A DNA stretch of 13,226 nucleotides from an uncultured Clostridia bacterium (GTDB taxonomy: Bacteria > Bacillota > Clostridia > UBA1381): NCBI GenBank assembly GCA_910578235.1, contig CAJTPP010000028.1:14429-27654 (forward strand), in the 5' to 3' direction. A program made the position numbers and the translations under genes. Positions within the stretch are counted from its first letter, which is position 1, and each line of letters opens with the position of its first letter. Below, piece by piece: positions 1-7,000 of the stretch. The notes under the pieces were generated by a model. That model was not told the origin of the DNA. It saw nothing but the letters and a program-made list of their open reading frames with translations, and made no database searches.

Positions 1-915
1 CTTTCTCGCATAATCATTTATAACACGGGTAAGACCTGATTTAAAGCCTGTTTCGTGAGTACCGCCGTCACCCGTATGAATATTGTTTGCAAAACTCAAA
101 AGCGCTTCTGAATATGCAGTGGTATACTGCATCGCTACTTCAACCATCATATCGTCTCGGGACGCTTCAAAGTATATGATTTCATCGTGAAGCGGATCTT
201 TGTTTTTATTGATATACTGTACAAATTCCTTTATACCGCCCTCGGCGTGAAGTGTGACTGTCTCAGGATTTTCAGTGCGGCGGTCGGTGAGCAGAATTTT
301 AACACCCTTATTTAAGAAGGCTTGTTCACGAAGTCTTTTTAAAAGGATATCGTAGTCAAATTCAAGTACTTCAAATATTTCGGGATCAGGCTTAAATGTG
401 ATTTTTGTGCCGGTTTTATCCGTATCACCGATCACCTTTAGCTTACAGGTTGGTTTTCCGCGCTCATAGCGCTGATAATGCACGTGCTCGCCATCGGACA
501 CTTCAACCTCCATACTTTCTGAAAGCGCGTTAACAACAGATGAGCCTACGCCGTGCAGACCTCCGGACACCTTGTATCCGCCGCCGCCGAACTTACCGCC
601 CGCATGCAGGATCGTCAGAACAACCTCTACTGTTGGGATACCCTGCTGTGGATGGATACCTACAGGAATACCGCGTCCGTTATCAGTAACGGTTACCGAA
701 TTGTCAGGATTAATATCCACCTTGATTTCACTGCAATAGCCGGCCAGCGCCTCATCAATAGAATTGTCCACAATTTCATAGACAAGATGATGAAGACCCG
801 GCGAGGAGGTGGATCCGATATACATACCGGGACGCTTTCTTACAGCGTCAAGTCCTTCAAGCACCTGTATTTGGTTTTCGTCATAAGTAGTTTCAATCTT
901 TTCAATATCACTCAT
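1..915 (-). CDS. gyrB: DNA gyrase subunit B, N-terminal 305 residues (cut by window edge)
   Basis: GyrB is the ATPase subunit of DNA gyrase, which introduces negative supercoils ahead of replication forks. The frame is open from ATG at 915 to the first base of the window, giving 305 residues of a protein usually about 640 long; the rest, including the Toprim domain, lies outside. Visible GHKL ATPase motifs are YEIVDNSIDEA (residues 46-56, with the general-base Glu at 47 and the ATP-binding Asn at 51), VTDNGRGIPVG (76-86) and GGLHGVGSS (118-126), followed by part of the transducer domain. An AAGGAG Shine-Dalgarno sits at 925-930. It is the last gene seen of the recJ-rel-yaaA-recF-remB-gyrB run, 40 nt after remB. 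The remB-gyrB neighbourhood is typical of Firmicutes. No anomaly is visible. Confidence 0.97.
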   Translation of the reverse strand, partial: MSDIEKIETTYDENQIQVLEGLDAVRKRPGMYIGSTSSPGLHHLVYEIVDNSIDEALAGYCSEIKVDINPDNSVTVTDNGRGIPVGIHPQQGIPTVEVVLTILHAGGKFGGGGYKVSGGLHGVGSSVVNALSESMEVEVSDGEHVHYQRYERGKPTCKLKVIGDTDKTGTKITFKPDPEIFEVLEFDYDILLKRLREQAFLNKGVKILLTDRRTENPETVTLHAEGGIKEFVQYINKNKDPLHDEIIYFEASRDDMMVEVAMQYTTAYSEALLSFANNIHTGDGGTHETGFKSGLTRVINDYARK

Positions 916-930
916 AAGTTTTTTCTCCTT

Positions 931-965
931 ATTTAAAATTCTATCCTGATTTCATCTAATGTAAA
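931..965 (-). promoter_or_regulatory. Possible internal promoter for gyrB
   Basis: On the minus strand TTTACA (965-960) and TAGAAT (943-938) are separated by 16 bp, in the remB end and the 40-nt remB-gyrB gap. This resembles a sigma-A promoter and would start a transcript just before the gyrB ribosome binding site, leaving a leader of only about 16 nt. The region is AT-rich, so a chance match is quite possible. Confidence 0.3.
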
Positions 966-1204
966 CCGCGTTTTGCCAATATTTTGGATGAAACAGAGGA
1001 AATAAATACCTTTGTTTCTCCTTTTTCGCAGACTACAACGAAAGATTTGGGCAAATCATTTGTTGAATTTATGATCAAACCGTTTTTCTGTGACCGGGCA
1101 AGAAAATTTCTGCCGAGTCTGGATACGGTGGTATTATCCATATCAAATATTCCGATAATATCCTTTGTATTTACAACTATGTTTTCCTCAACACGAAGAT
1201 ACAT
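956..1204 (-). CDS. remB: RemA/RemB-family DNA-binding regulator (DUF370), YaaB-like
   Basis: This 82-residue protein matches the small DUF370 family that includes Bacillus subtilis RemA and RemB (YaaB), regulators of extracellular matrix and osmoprotection genes. Family-typical features are the MYLRVEENIVV opening, the DIIGIFDMDNT segment (about residues 15-25), PKSFVVV (52-58) and the C-terminal ISSVSSKILAKR (68-79). B. subtilis yaaB lies between recF and gyrB, exactly as here, so remB is the better symbol than remA. The start is firmly set by AAAGGAGG at 1211-1218, which lies inside the end of recF; only 1 nt separates recF from this gene, implying translational coupling. RemA family members form rings that wrap DNA; whether this copy regulates matrix genes in this organism is unknown. 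Confidence 0.9.
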   Translation of the reverse strand: MYLRVEENIVVNTKDIIGIFDMDNTTVSRLGRNFLARSQKNGLIINSTNDLPKSFVVVCEKGETKVFISSVSSKILAKRGLH

Positions 1205-1205
1205 G

Positions 1206-2297
1206 TTATTCCTCCTTTACGACTGAGCCGTTTTTTATATGAAGCAGTTTTGTATCCTGAGTGCTTTCTATAAGATCGGTATCAGTTGATGTGATAAGCA
1301 CCTGCTTATCACGTATTTTTTGTGACAGGTACATCCGTCTGCCTATGTCAAGCTCGCTCATTATATCGTCAAGCAGAAGTACAGGATATTCTCCTTTGAC
1401 AGACTGTATATAATCAGCCTGGGCGATTTTCATGGAAAGCGCCGCTGTGCGTTGCTGTCCCTGCGAGCCGTATATGCGCGCATCTCTGCCGTTAACTGAA
1501 ATATGCAGATCATCACGCTGTATTCCCACCTGTGCTGAGGCAAACTCAATTTCACGGCGCTGATTGTGCTCAAGATAACGGAAAATGGAGCTTTTATCAG
1601 TTTCGTCACAGCGTATTCCGGGTGAATAGCTGATTTTAAGTGTTTCCTGCGAGATTTCTTTCTGTATTTTTGATGCGAAGTCATCAACAAGCCGTACAAA
1701 CTCGCGCCGATATTCTATGAGTTTTGACGCTTCAATCGCGAGTTGTTCATTCCATACCGATAGCATAACATCTGATTTTACACCTTTGAATTTAAGCGCT
1801 TTAAGAAGGCTGTTTTTCTGACTGAGCGTTTTGTGATAATCAATCAGGCTTGTAAGATAGCGCGGATAAAGCTGACTTATTGACAAATCAATAAATCGTC
1901 TGCGCGCGGCCGGCGAACCTTTTACAAGATCAAGATCCTCCGGAGAAAACATTACCACGTTCAGGTAATTCATCAGCATGCTTAGTTTGGTGATCTGCAC
2001 GTGATTGACACTGATGTTTTTCTTGCCGTTTTTTACCATTCGTATTACCGCGCTGTAGTCGCGTTCGCTGTCGTGAAAATCAAGCGACAGCTTTGCGAAA
2101 TCTTCTCCGAATTTGATCAGTTCTCTGTCTGATTTTGTTCTGTGACTTCTGCCCTGAGAGAAAATGTATACCGCTTCTAAAATATTAGTTTTTCCCTGAG
2201 CATTGTCACCGTAAATAACATTGGTATATGGGGAAAACTCAATTTTTTCAGCGGAATAGTTGCGGAAACCTGAAAGCGATAGGAAGGAAATGTACAT
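1206..2297 (-). CDS. recF: DNA replication/repair protein RecF
   Basis: RecF is an SMC-like ABC ATPase that binds gapped DNA and, with RecO and RecR, helps load RecA at stalled forks. The 363-residue length is normal for the family. The N-terminal LSLSGFRNY (6-14) is typical. Walker A is GDNAQGKT (30-37), the ABC signature is YGSQGQQR (276-283), and Walker B is VLLLDD (306-311) followed by SELD, so the ATPase site appears complete. The ATG start lies 2 nt after the S4-protein stop, with GGGAG as ribosome binding site inside the end of that gene. The S4-recF-remB-gyrB order is the conserved Firmicutes origin-region order, and the tight spacing implies one transcript. No truncation or frameshift is visible. 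Confidence 0.97.
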   Translation of the reverse strand: MYISFLSLSGFRNYSAEKIEFSPYTNVIYGDNAQGKTNILEAVYIFSQGRSHRTKSDRELIKFGEDFAKLSLDFHDSERDYSAVIRMVKNGKKNISVNHVQITKLSMLMNYLNVVMFSPEDLDLVKGSPAARRRFIDLSISQLYPRYLTSLIDYHKTLSQKNSLLKALKFKGVKSDVMLSVWNEQLAIEASKLIEYRREFVRLVDDFASKIQKEISQETLKISYSPGIRCDETDKSSIFRYLEHNQRREIEFASAQVGIQRDDLHISVNGRDARIYGSQGQQRTAALSMKIAQADYIQSVKGEYPVLLLDDIMSELDIGRRMYLSQKIRDKQVLITSTDTDLIESTQDTKLLHIKNGSVVKEE

Positions 2298-2299
2298 TA

Positions 2300-2530
2300 T
2301 TATTCCGCTCCCACTTTTATATCGACAACAGCGTCATCAAATTCGACTGTTACAGTGTCTCCGGGACGTATTTTTTTGCCGCGCATTTCGCATATTTCGC
2401 TGTTTACAGATACTATTTTGTCAAGGATCATGTCTTTTGCCATGGCTCCGTTTTCCGCAAGAGCGGAGAATTTTAAAAGCTGATCAAGCTTTATATATTC
2501 GGTTGTTATGTTTATATTCATTGTTTCCAT
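2300..2530 (-). CDS. yaaA: Small S4-domain RNA-binding protein, YaaA-like
   Basis: This 76-residue protein is almost entirely one S4-like RNA-binding fold: YIKLDQLLKFSALAENGAMAK (residues 11-31), then a loop with VNSEICEMRGKKIRPGDTV (about 42-60) and a closing beta strand. It matches the small S4 protein placed between dnaN and recF in many Firmicutes (B. subtilis YaaA), linked in the literature to ribosome or 23S rRNA function; its exact role is not certain. The start at 2530 is preferred over ATG at 2521 because GAGGA (2541-2545) lies about 10 nt upstream; this site overlaps the TGA stop of rel, suggesting translational coupling. dnaN would normally precede this gene; here rel does. Confidence 0.88.
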   Translation of the reverse strand: METMNINITTEYIKLDQLLKFSALAENGAMAKDMILDKIVSVNSEICEMRGKKIRPGDTVTVEFDDAVVDIKVGAE

Positions 2531-2543
2531 AAAGATATTGTCC

Positions 2544-4805
2544 TCAATTCTGAATTCGTGTAACAGATGTTACACCGTGCAGCTGTGTTATTTTCTTTTT
2601 AAGCAGAGCGAGATCGGATGTGTTCCTTATCTCTACGCCTATTTGTATAATGGCTATTCCTTTTTTTGTGACGAAAGCATTGACTGATTTAAAAGGAATT
2701 TTCAGTGTTGACAGTATATTTGTTATTTCCAGAAGGAAACCGTCACGGTCAGGGGCTTCAATTTGCAGATTGGCGATGTATGAAGTGCTGCGCTCGCCAT
2801 CCCATGATACTTCTATGAAGCGTCCCTTATCCTCTTCGGACATTACGGACGGGTTCATGTTGGGACAGTCGCTTCTGTGAACGCTGACACCGCGTCCTTT
2901 TGTGATAAAGCCCACAATATCATCTCCGGCAACAGGATTGCAGCAGCGGGCAAGCCGTACAAGACAGTTATCGATATCTTTTACCACGATGCCTTTGCTG
3001 GAGGCGTGGCGTTTTGCTGGTTCAGCCTGAACGGTATGATTTTTCTCGTCATATATCGCTTCAAGATTTTTCTTTGCTTCAAGAGCCTTATTTTGTTTTA
3101 TCCATTCCTCGCGCAGACGCATGACAACTTTTTGAGCGGTCAGCCCGCCGTAGCCTACGCTGGCATAAAGATCATCCAAAGTCTGGAAACTGTATCTTTT
3201 TGTAATAATAGCGATCCATTCAGGCTTGAACAACTGTTCGTGCGTGTTGCCTATTCTGCGAAGCTCGCGCTCAATAAGTTCCTTGCCGTGCTCAATATTT
3301 TCGTCACGGCGTTCGCGCTTGAACCATTGGTTGATTTTATTCTTGGCTTGTGATGTTCGGCATATTTTCAGCCAGTCACGGCTCGGTCCATGCGTGTTTG
3401 CGGTGAGTATTTCAACAATTTCGCCGTTTTGAACCATATAGTGATTAGGAACAATTTTTCCGTTAACCTTGGCGCCGCTCATCTTGTATCCTACCTGTGA
3501 ATGGATTGCGAAAGCGAAATCTATAACTGTGCTTTTTGCGGGTAGAGATATTACTTTTCCCTGAGGAGTAAATACAAAGACCTCGTCTTCAAACAGATCA
3601 AATTTCAAAGTGTTGAAGAAGTCGTCGGTATCTATAATACTTGTCTGTGTGTCAAGCAGCTGACGAACCCATTCCAGTTTAGAGTCCATATCGCTTGCGC
3701 CCGATATACCTTCTTTGTATTTCCAGTGAGCGGCTATACCGTTTTCAGCGACACGGTGCATTTCCCATGTGCGTATCTGGATTTCAAACGGTGTGCCGTT
3801 TGGACCGATAACAGTGGTGTGAAGAGACTGGTACATATTCGGTTTTGGCATTGCTATATAATCCTTAAAACGCATAGGCACCGGTGTATACAGATCGTGC
3901 ACCATGCCGAGCACGGCGTAACAGTCGGCTACCGAATCGACTATAACTCTTACCGCAAACAGGTCATACAGTTCGTCAATTGTTTTGTTTTGAGTATACA
4001 TCTTTCGGAAAATACTGTAAAAATGTTTGGCGCGTCCGGTAACCTGTCCCGTTATATTCATTTGTTCAAGCTTTTCCCGCAGAACTTCCATGATATCGCG
4101 TATATATTTTTCCCGCTCGTCTTTTTTCTGATTTATACTCTGCGTAATTTCGTCATACGCGATGGGATCAAGATATTTTAATGCGAGATCCTCAAGCTCA
4201 ATTTTTATTTTGGACATACCGAGACGGTGGGCGAGGGGAGCGTAAACATCGAGCGTTTCCTTAGAAATCAAAAGCTGCTTGGCGCGAGGCATAAAGTTCA
4301 GCGTGCGCATATTATGAAGTCTGTCTATAAGCTTGATTACAACAACGCGTATATCCTTTGCCATTGCGAGAAACATTTTGCGCAGATTTTCAACCTGCTG
4401 TTCCTCGCGTGTGTTATATTTGATTTGTTTCAGTTTTGTAACTCCGTCTACAAGCTCCGCGACGCTTTCTCCGAACAGATCTTCAATATTTTTGTGAGTG
4501 TACGGTGTATCCTCTACAACGTCATGAAGAAGCGCGGCGGAAATTGCGGTAGCGTCCAGCGATAGTTGGGCGGCAATGTAGGCGAGCTGTACAGGGTGCT
4601 CAATATACGGAGCGCCGCTTCTCCTGAATTGATGTGAATGAGCCGATTTTGCCAGATGATAGGCGATGTAAATCATATCGGTATTGGCGCTGGGACTGTA
4701 TCCTTTGACCATGCCGATTATTTTGTCAACCAGTACGTCAGTATCGTCAATATTCTGAGGTATTTTCTCAGGGGAGAGAATTACCGGATTATTGGTTTCC
4801 GTCAT
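2544..4805 (-). CDS. rel: Bifunctional (p)ppGpp synthetase/hydrolase, RelA/SpoT family
   Basis: Rel makes and degrades (p)ppGpp, the alarmone of the stringent response, in the cytoplasm and on ribosomes. The 753-residue protein has the full long-RSH layout. The HD hydrolase domain shows H70, H94-D95 (LLHDVVEDT) and D161 (LIDRLHNMRT), so hydrolysis should be active. The synthetase domain has DLFAVRV (281-287), RFKD (312-315, the RXKD form typical of bifunctional Rel enzymes rather than the EXDD of E. coli RelA), NMYQSLHTT and E341 in EIQIRTWEMH. A TGS domain spans about 405-466, followed by a helical region, a zinc-finger-like segment (CC at 621-622, H643, C647) and a C-terminal ACT domain (about 676-750). 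The start lies 20 nt after recJ, with AAGGA about 11 nt upstream. recJ and rel are near neighbours in many Firmicutes, often with apt between them; apt is absent here. Confidence 0.97.
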   Translation of the reverse strand: MTETNNPVILSPEKIPQNIDDTDVLVDKIIGMVKGYSPSANTDMIYIAYHLAKSAHSHQFRRSGAPYIEHPVQLAYIAAQLSLDATAISAALLHDVVEDTPYTHKNIEDLFGESVAELVDGVTKLKQIKYNTREEQQVENLRKMFLAMAKDIRVVVIKLIDRLHNMRTLNFMPRAKQLLISKETLDVYAPLAHRLGMSKIKIELEDLALKYLDPIAYDEITQSINQKKDEREKYIRDIMEVLREKLEQMNITGQVTGRAKHFYSIFRKMYTQNKTIDELYDLFAVRVIVDSVADCYAVLGMVHDLYTPVPMRFKDYIAMPKPNMYQSLHTTVIGPNGTPFEIQIRTWEMHRVAENGIAAHWKYKEGISGASDMDSKLEWVRQLLDTQTSIIDTDDFFNTLKFDLFEDEVFVFTPQGKVISLPAKSTVIDFAFAIHSQVGYKMSGAKVNGKIVPNHYMVQNGEIVEILTANTHGPSRDWLKICRTSQAKNKINQWFKRERRDENIEHGKELIERELRRIGNTHEQLFKPEWIAIITKRYSFQTLDDLYASVGYGGLTAQKVVMRLREEWIKQNKALEAKKNLEAIYDEKNHTVQAEPAKRHASSKGIVVKDIDNCLVRLARCCNPVAGDDIVGFITKGRGVSVHRSDCPNMNPSVMSEEDKGRFIEVSWDGERSTSYIANLQIEAPDRDGFLLEITNILSTLKIPFKSVNAFVTKKGIAIIQIGVEIRNTSDLALLKKKITQLHGVTSVTRIQN

Positions 4806-4825
4806 ATTTTCACATCCTTCTGTAA

Positions 4826-6541
4826 TTATTTGCTTGGTTTTATATCTTTTATTAAAAGCTGTACAGAGTCATATCCCTGATAGCTGTTTATATCCATCTG
4901 AAAAGCCAAATTAATGAGATCACCGCATTTAAGGCTTGAGGCAAATTCACCCATACCGAAGCCTATGCAGTTTATTAAGCAGTTATTTTTTGAGATACGA
5001 AGTCTTAAATGTTTGCTGTCCGCGCCTATAGCGGCAATGTTTGCAATCTGAGCGGCAGATAGCGCAAAGACAGGTTTTTCACAGCCCATGCCGAACGGCT
5101 CAAGATTAGACAGAGCCTTTGCGTTTTCCAGTGTTACTGAGCGTTCTGACAGCGGGCAGTCGATTTCGACAGTTGGTATCATATCCTGATCAGTAAGTGT
5201 ACTGTCGGCGTATTTGTTTATTTCCGCTGTAAACGCGTCAATGTCTGACATGTTTATATTCAGTCCTGCCGCTACCGCGTGACCGCCAAAATCAGTCAGA
5301 TGCTTTTCACAGTGAGAAAGAGCGTCAAACAGGTTGAAGCTTCGAATACTTCTGCCTGAGCCTTTGCCTATACCGTTTGAGTGTGAAATAAGTATACAGG
5401 GCTTGTAGTACATGTCGCACAGTCTTGAAGCAACGATGCCGATAACGCCCTGATGCCAGTTTTCATGCGCGAGCACAATTACCTTTTTTTTGCTGAAATT
5501 GACGTCTTTAGCAATCATTGCGGCGGCTTCGTCAAATATCTGTTTTTCAGTTGCCTGACGTTCTTTGTTCTCTTCATTAAGTGAGAGAGCGATTTCCCGC
5601 GCTCTGTTTTCATCATCTGTGAGTAAAAGCTCAACCGCGGTTGTGGCAGTTCCAAGCCTTCCGGCTGCGTTAAGCCTTGGCGCGATTGCGAAAGCTATTG
5701 TTGAAGCGGTAACTGTTTTTCCGAGTATACCCGCAACCTCCATAATAGCGTGCAGACCTTTTCGGCGCGGGATTTGCATGAGTTTTAATCCTTTGTCAAC
5801 AATGATCCTGTTTTCGCCGAGCAGGGGCACAACGTCCGCAATTGTTCCGAGCGTGGCGATATCAACATATCGGGAGAATACCTCGTTGGTATTCATTCCG
5901 TGTGACATTGCAAGAGCGAGTATAAGCTTAAAAGCTACTCCGACGCCTGCAAGAGCGTCAAAAGGATATTCGCAGTCATCACGTTTCGGATTTAGTATCG
6001 CAGCCGCCGCTGTGGGCAGACGGTCTTTGCAGGTATGATGATCTGTGATGATAACATCCATTCCCTGTAATTTTGCGAATTCAACCTCTCCTATGGCTGT
6101 TATACCGCAGTCAACTGTTATCATCAGCTTTATATGTTTTTTTACGAGTTTGTTTACAGCCATTATGTTTATGCCATAGCCTTCTCCCTTGCGGTCGGGA
6201 ATGTAGTATTCAACATCCGCGTCCAGAGATGAAAGAAATTCGTATAAAAGAGCTGTGGAGGTAATTCCGTCAACATCATAATCGCCGTATACGGCGATTT
6301 TTTCATTTTTTTGTATCGCCGTGTTAATTCTTTCTACCGCTTTGTCCATATCAAGCATCAGGGTGGGATTTATTATGCCTGACATGGATTTTTTTAAATG
6401 TGCTGATATTTCCTCGTCTTTAATGCCGCGGTTTAAAAGTATGGTGGCAATTGTGCGTGAAATATGATGTTTTTGCGCTGTTTCGTTTACAGCGCTTTCC
6501 TTTAGTTTTTTGTTTTTGAATATCCATATCTTGTCAGTCAT
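4826..6541 (-). CDS. recJ: Single-stranded-DNA-specific 5'-3' exonuclease RecJ
   Basis: RecJ degrades single-stranded DNA 5' to 3' in recombination and mismatch or base-excision repair. The 571-residue length is close to E. coli RecJ (577) and shorter than B. subtilis RecJ, which has an extra C-terminal region. The DHH phosphoesterase motifs are present: GDYDVDGITS (86-95), TVDCG (142-146), TDHH (166-169) and the DIATLGTIADVVPL segment (227-240), plus NAAGRLG (291-297). The DHHA1 motif GGHAVAAGL lies further on, and an OB-like C-terminal part follows. The metal ligands appear intact. The ATG start has GGGAG a few bases upstream. It is the first gene of the minus-strand run, with a promoter at 6710-6738. 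Confidence 0.96.
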   Translation of the reverse strand: MTDKIWIFKNKKLKESAVNETAQKHHISRTIATILLNRGIKDEEISAHLKKSMSGIINPTLMLDMDKAVERINTAIQKNEKIAVYGDYDVDGITSTALLYEFLSSLDADVEYYIPDRKGEGYGINIMAVNKLVKKHIKLMITVDCGITAIGEVEFAKLQGMDVIITDHHTCKDRLPTAAAAILNPKRDDCEYPFDALAGVGVAFKLILALAMSHGMNTNEVFSRYVDIATLGTIADVVPLLGENRIIVDKGLKLMQIPRRKGLHAIMEVAGILGKTVTASTIAFAIAPRLNAAGRLGTATTAVELLLTDDENRAREIALSLNEENKERQATEKQIFDEAAAMIAKDVNFSKKKVIVLAHENWHQGVIGIVASRLCDMYYKPCILISHSNGIGKGSGRSIRSFNLFDALSHCEKHLTDFGGHAVAAGLNINMSDIDAFTAEINKYADSTLTDQDMIPTVEIDCPLSERSVTLENAKALSNLEPFGMGCEKPVFALSAAQIANIAAIGADSKHLRLRISKNNCLINCIGFGMGEFASSLKCGDLINLAFQMDINSYQGYDSVQLLIKDIKPSK

Positions 6542-6703
6542 ACCTTACTCCCAAATGTAGTTTTTTTGAATATTAATCCAAAATAAATTCTGTTTGATTT
6601 GTGCCGGTATATTGTATTATGAACAACATATATAAATTATTTTATTTTATGCTGATACAATAAAACAATAATTGATAAAGTCATATAACTTTCTTTATTT
6701 CTG
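6542..6703 (-). other. Predicted recJ mRNA leader, AT-rich, no gene
   Basis: If transcription starts just downstream of the -10 box at 6710-6715, recJ has a leader of about 160 nt. It is very AT-rich. I see no T-box, riboswitch core, terminator or upstream open frame with a ribosome binding site. The length is unusual for a housekeeping operon, but nothing in it argues for a specific function. Confidence 0.4.
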
Positions 6704-6709
6704 TATTTA

Positions 6710-6738
6710 ATTATAACATTTTTTTGAGGGGAATTCAA
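6710..6738 (-). promoter_or_regulatory. Sigma-A-type promoter of the recJ-rel-gyrB operon
   Basis: On the minus strand TTGAAT (6738-6733) and a perfect TATAAT (6715-6710) are separated by exactly 17 bp, close to the consensus for the housekeeping sigma factor. No better candidate lies between it and recJ. Its -35 box is only 15 bp from the -35 of the plus-strand promoter, so the two promoters stand back-to-back. Confidence 0.7.
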
Positions 6739-6753
6739 GTAAAACAGGCATTT

Positions 6754-6783
6754 TTGAATAAAATAATAATCGTTGGTTAAAAT
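6754..6783 (+). promoter_or_regulatory. Sigma-A-type promoter of the Asn-rich small gene
   Basis: TTGAAT (6754-6759) and TAAAAT (6778-6783) are separated by 18 bp. Transcription would begin near 6790, a few bases before the AAAGGAG ribosome binding site at 6795-6801, giving a leader of about 20 nt. I also looked for a sporulation-type (sigma F or G) promoter here and found no convincing match. Confidence 0.55.
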
Positions 6784-6809
6784 AAAGTATGTAGAAAGGA
6801 GTGAACGAC

Positions 6810-6941
6810 ATGAATAACAACAATAACAAGAATAATCAAAAGCAGAATAACACTCAGAATAATAACCAGAACAAGAATAACAATCAGACACAAAATCAAA
6901 AGAATAACAACAACAATAATAATCAGAACACAGATTTTTAA
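6810..6941 (+). CDS. 43-residue asparagine/glutamine-rich small protein, function unknown
   Basis: I do not recognise this protein. ATG at 6810 to TAA at 6939-6941 gives 43 residues: 25 Asn, 8 Gln, 4 Lys, 3 Thr, plus the initial Met and a terminal Asp-Phe. It has no hydrophobic segment and no predicted fold, so it should be soluble, disordered and mildly basic. It appears real for four reasons: AAAGGAG with a 3-nt match extension lies at 6795-6803, 7 nt from the ATG; a sigma-A-like promoter lies just upstream; a strong terminator begins 10 nt after the stop; and Asn codons alternate irregularly between AAT (14) and AAC (11), unlike a slippage-made microsatellite. It is divergent from recJ and converges on the carboxypeptidase gene. 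By composition alone it could be an amino-acid reserve such as a spore protein, or a phase-separating peptide; both are speculation. Confidence 0.72.
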   Translation: MNNNNNKNNQKQNNTQNNNQNKNNNQTQNQKNNNNNNNQNTDF

Positions 6942-6947
6942 TCAAAA

Positions 6948-6992
6948 GAAACACGTCATTGCAGAATTGATGTTTGCAATGACGTGTTTTTT
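6948..6992. terminator. Strong bidirectional rho-independent terminator
   Basis: A perfect 13-bp stem pairs 6951-6963 with 6975-6987 around an 11-nt loop. On the plus strand it is followed by six T (6987-6992), ending the Asn-rich gene. On the minus strand the stem is followed by TTTCTTTT, so it can also end the carboxypeptidase transcript, whose stop codon is at 7001-7003. It separates converging genes. Confidence 0.93.
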
Positions 6993-7000
6993 GTCTGTAT

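Noticed and set aside
553..936. A 127-codon plus-strand open frame opposite gyrB.
   Set aside because: The minus strand encodes the highly conserved GyrB ATPase domain; the plus frame has no recognisable domain and no ribosome binding site.
6542..6703. Riboswitch, T-box or attenuator in the long recJ leader.
   Set aside because: No conserved T-box or riboswitch core, no GC-containing stem and no terminator hairpin can be seen; the stretch is plain AT-rich DNA.
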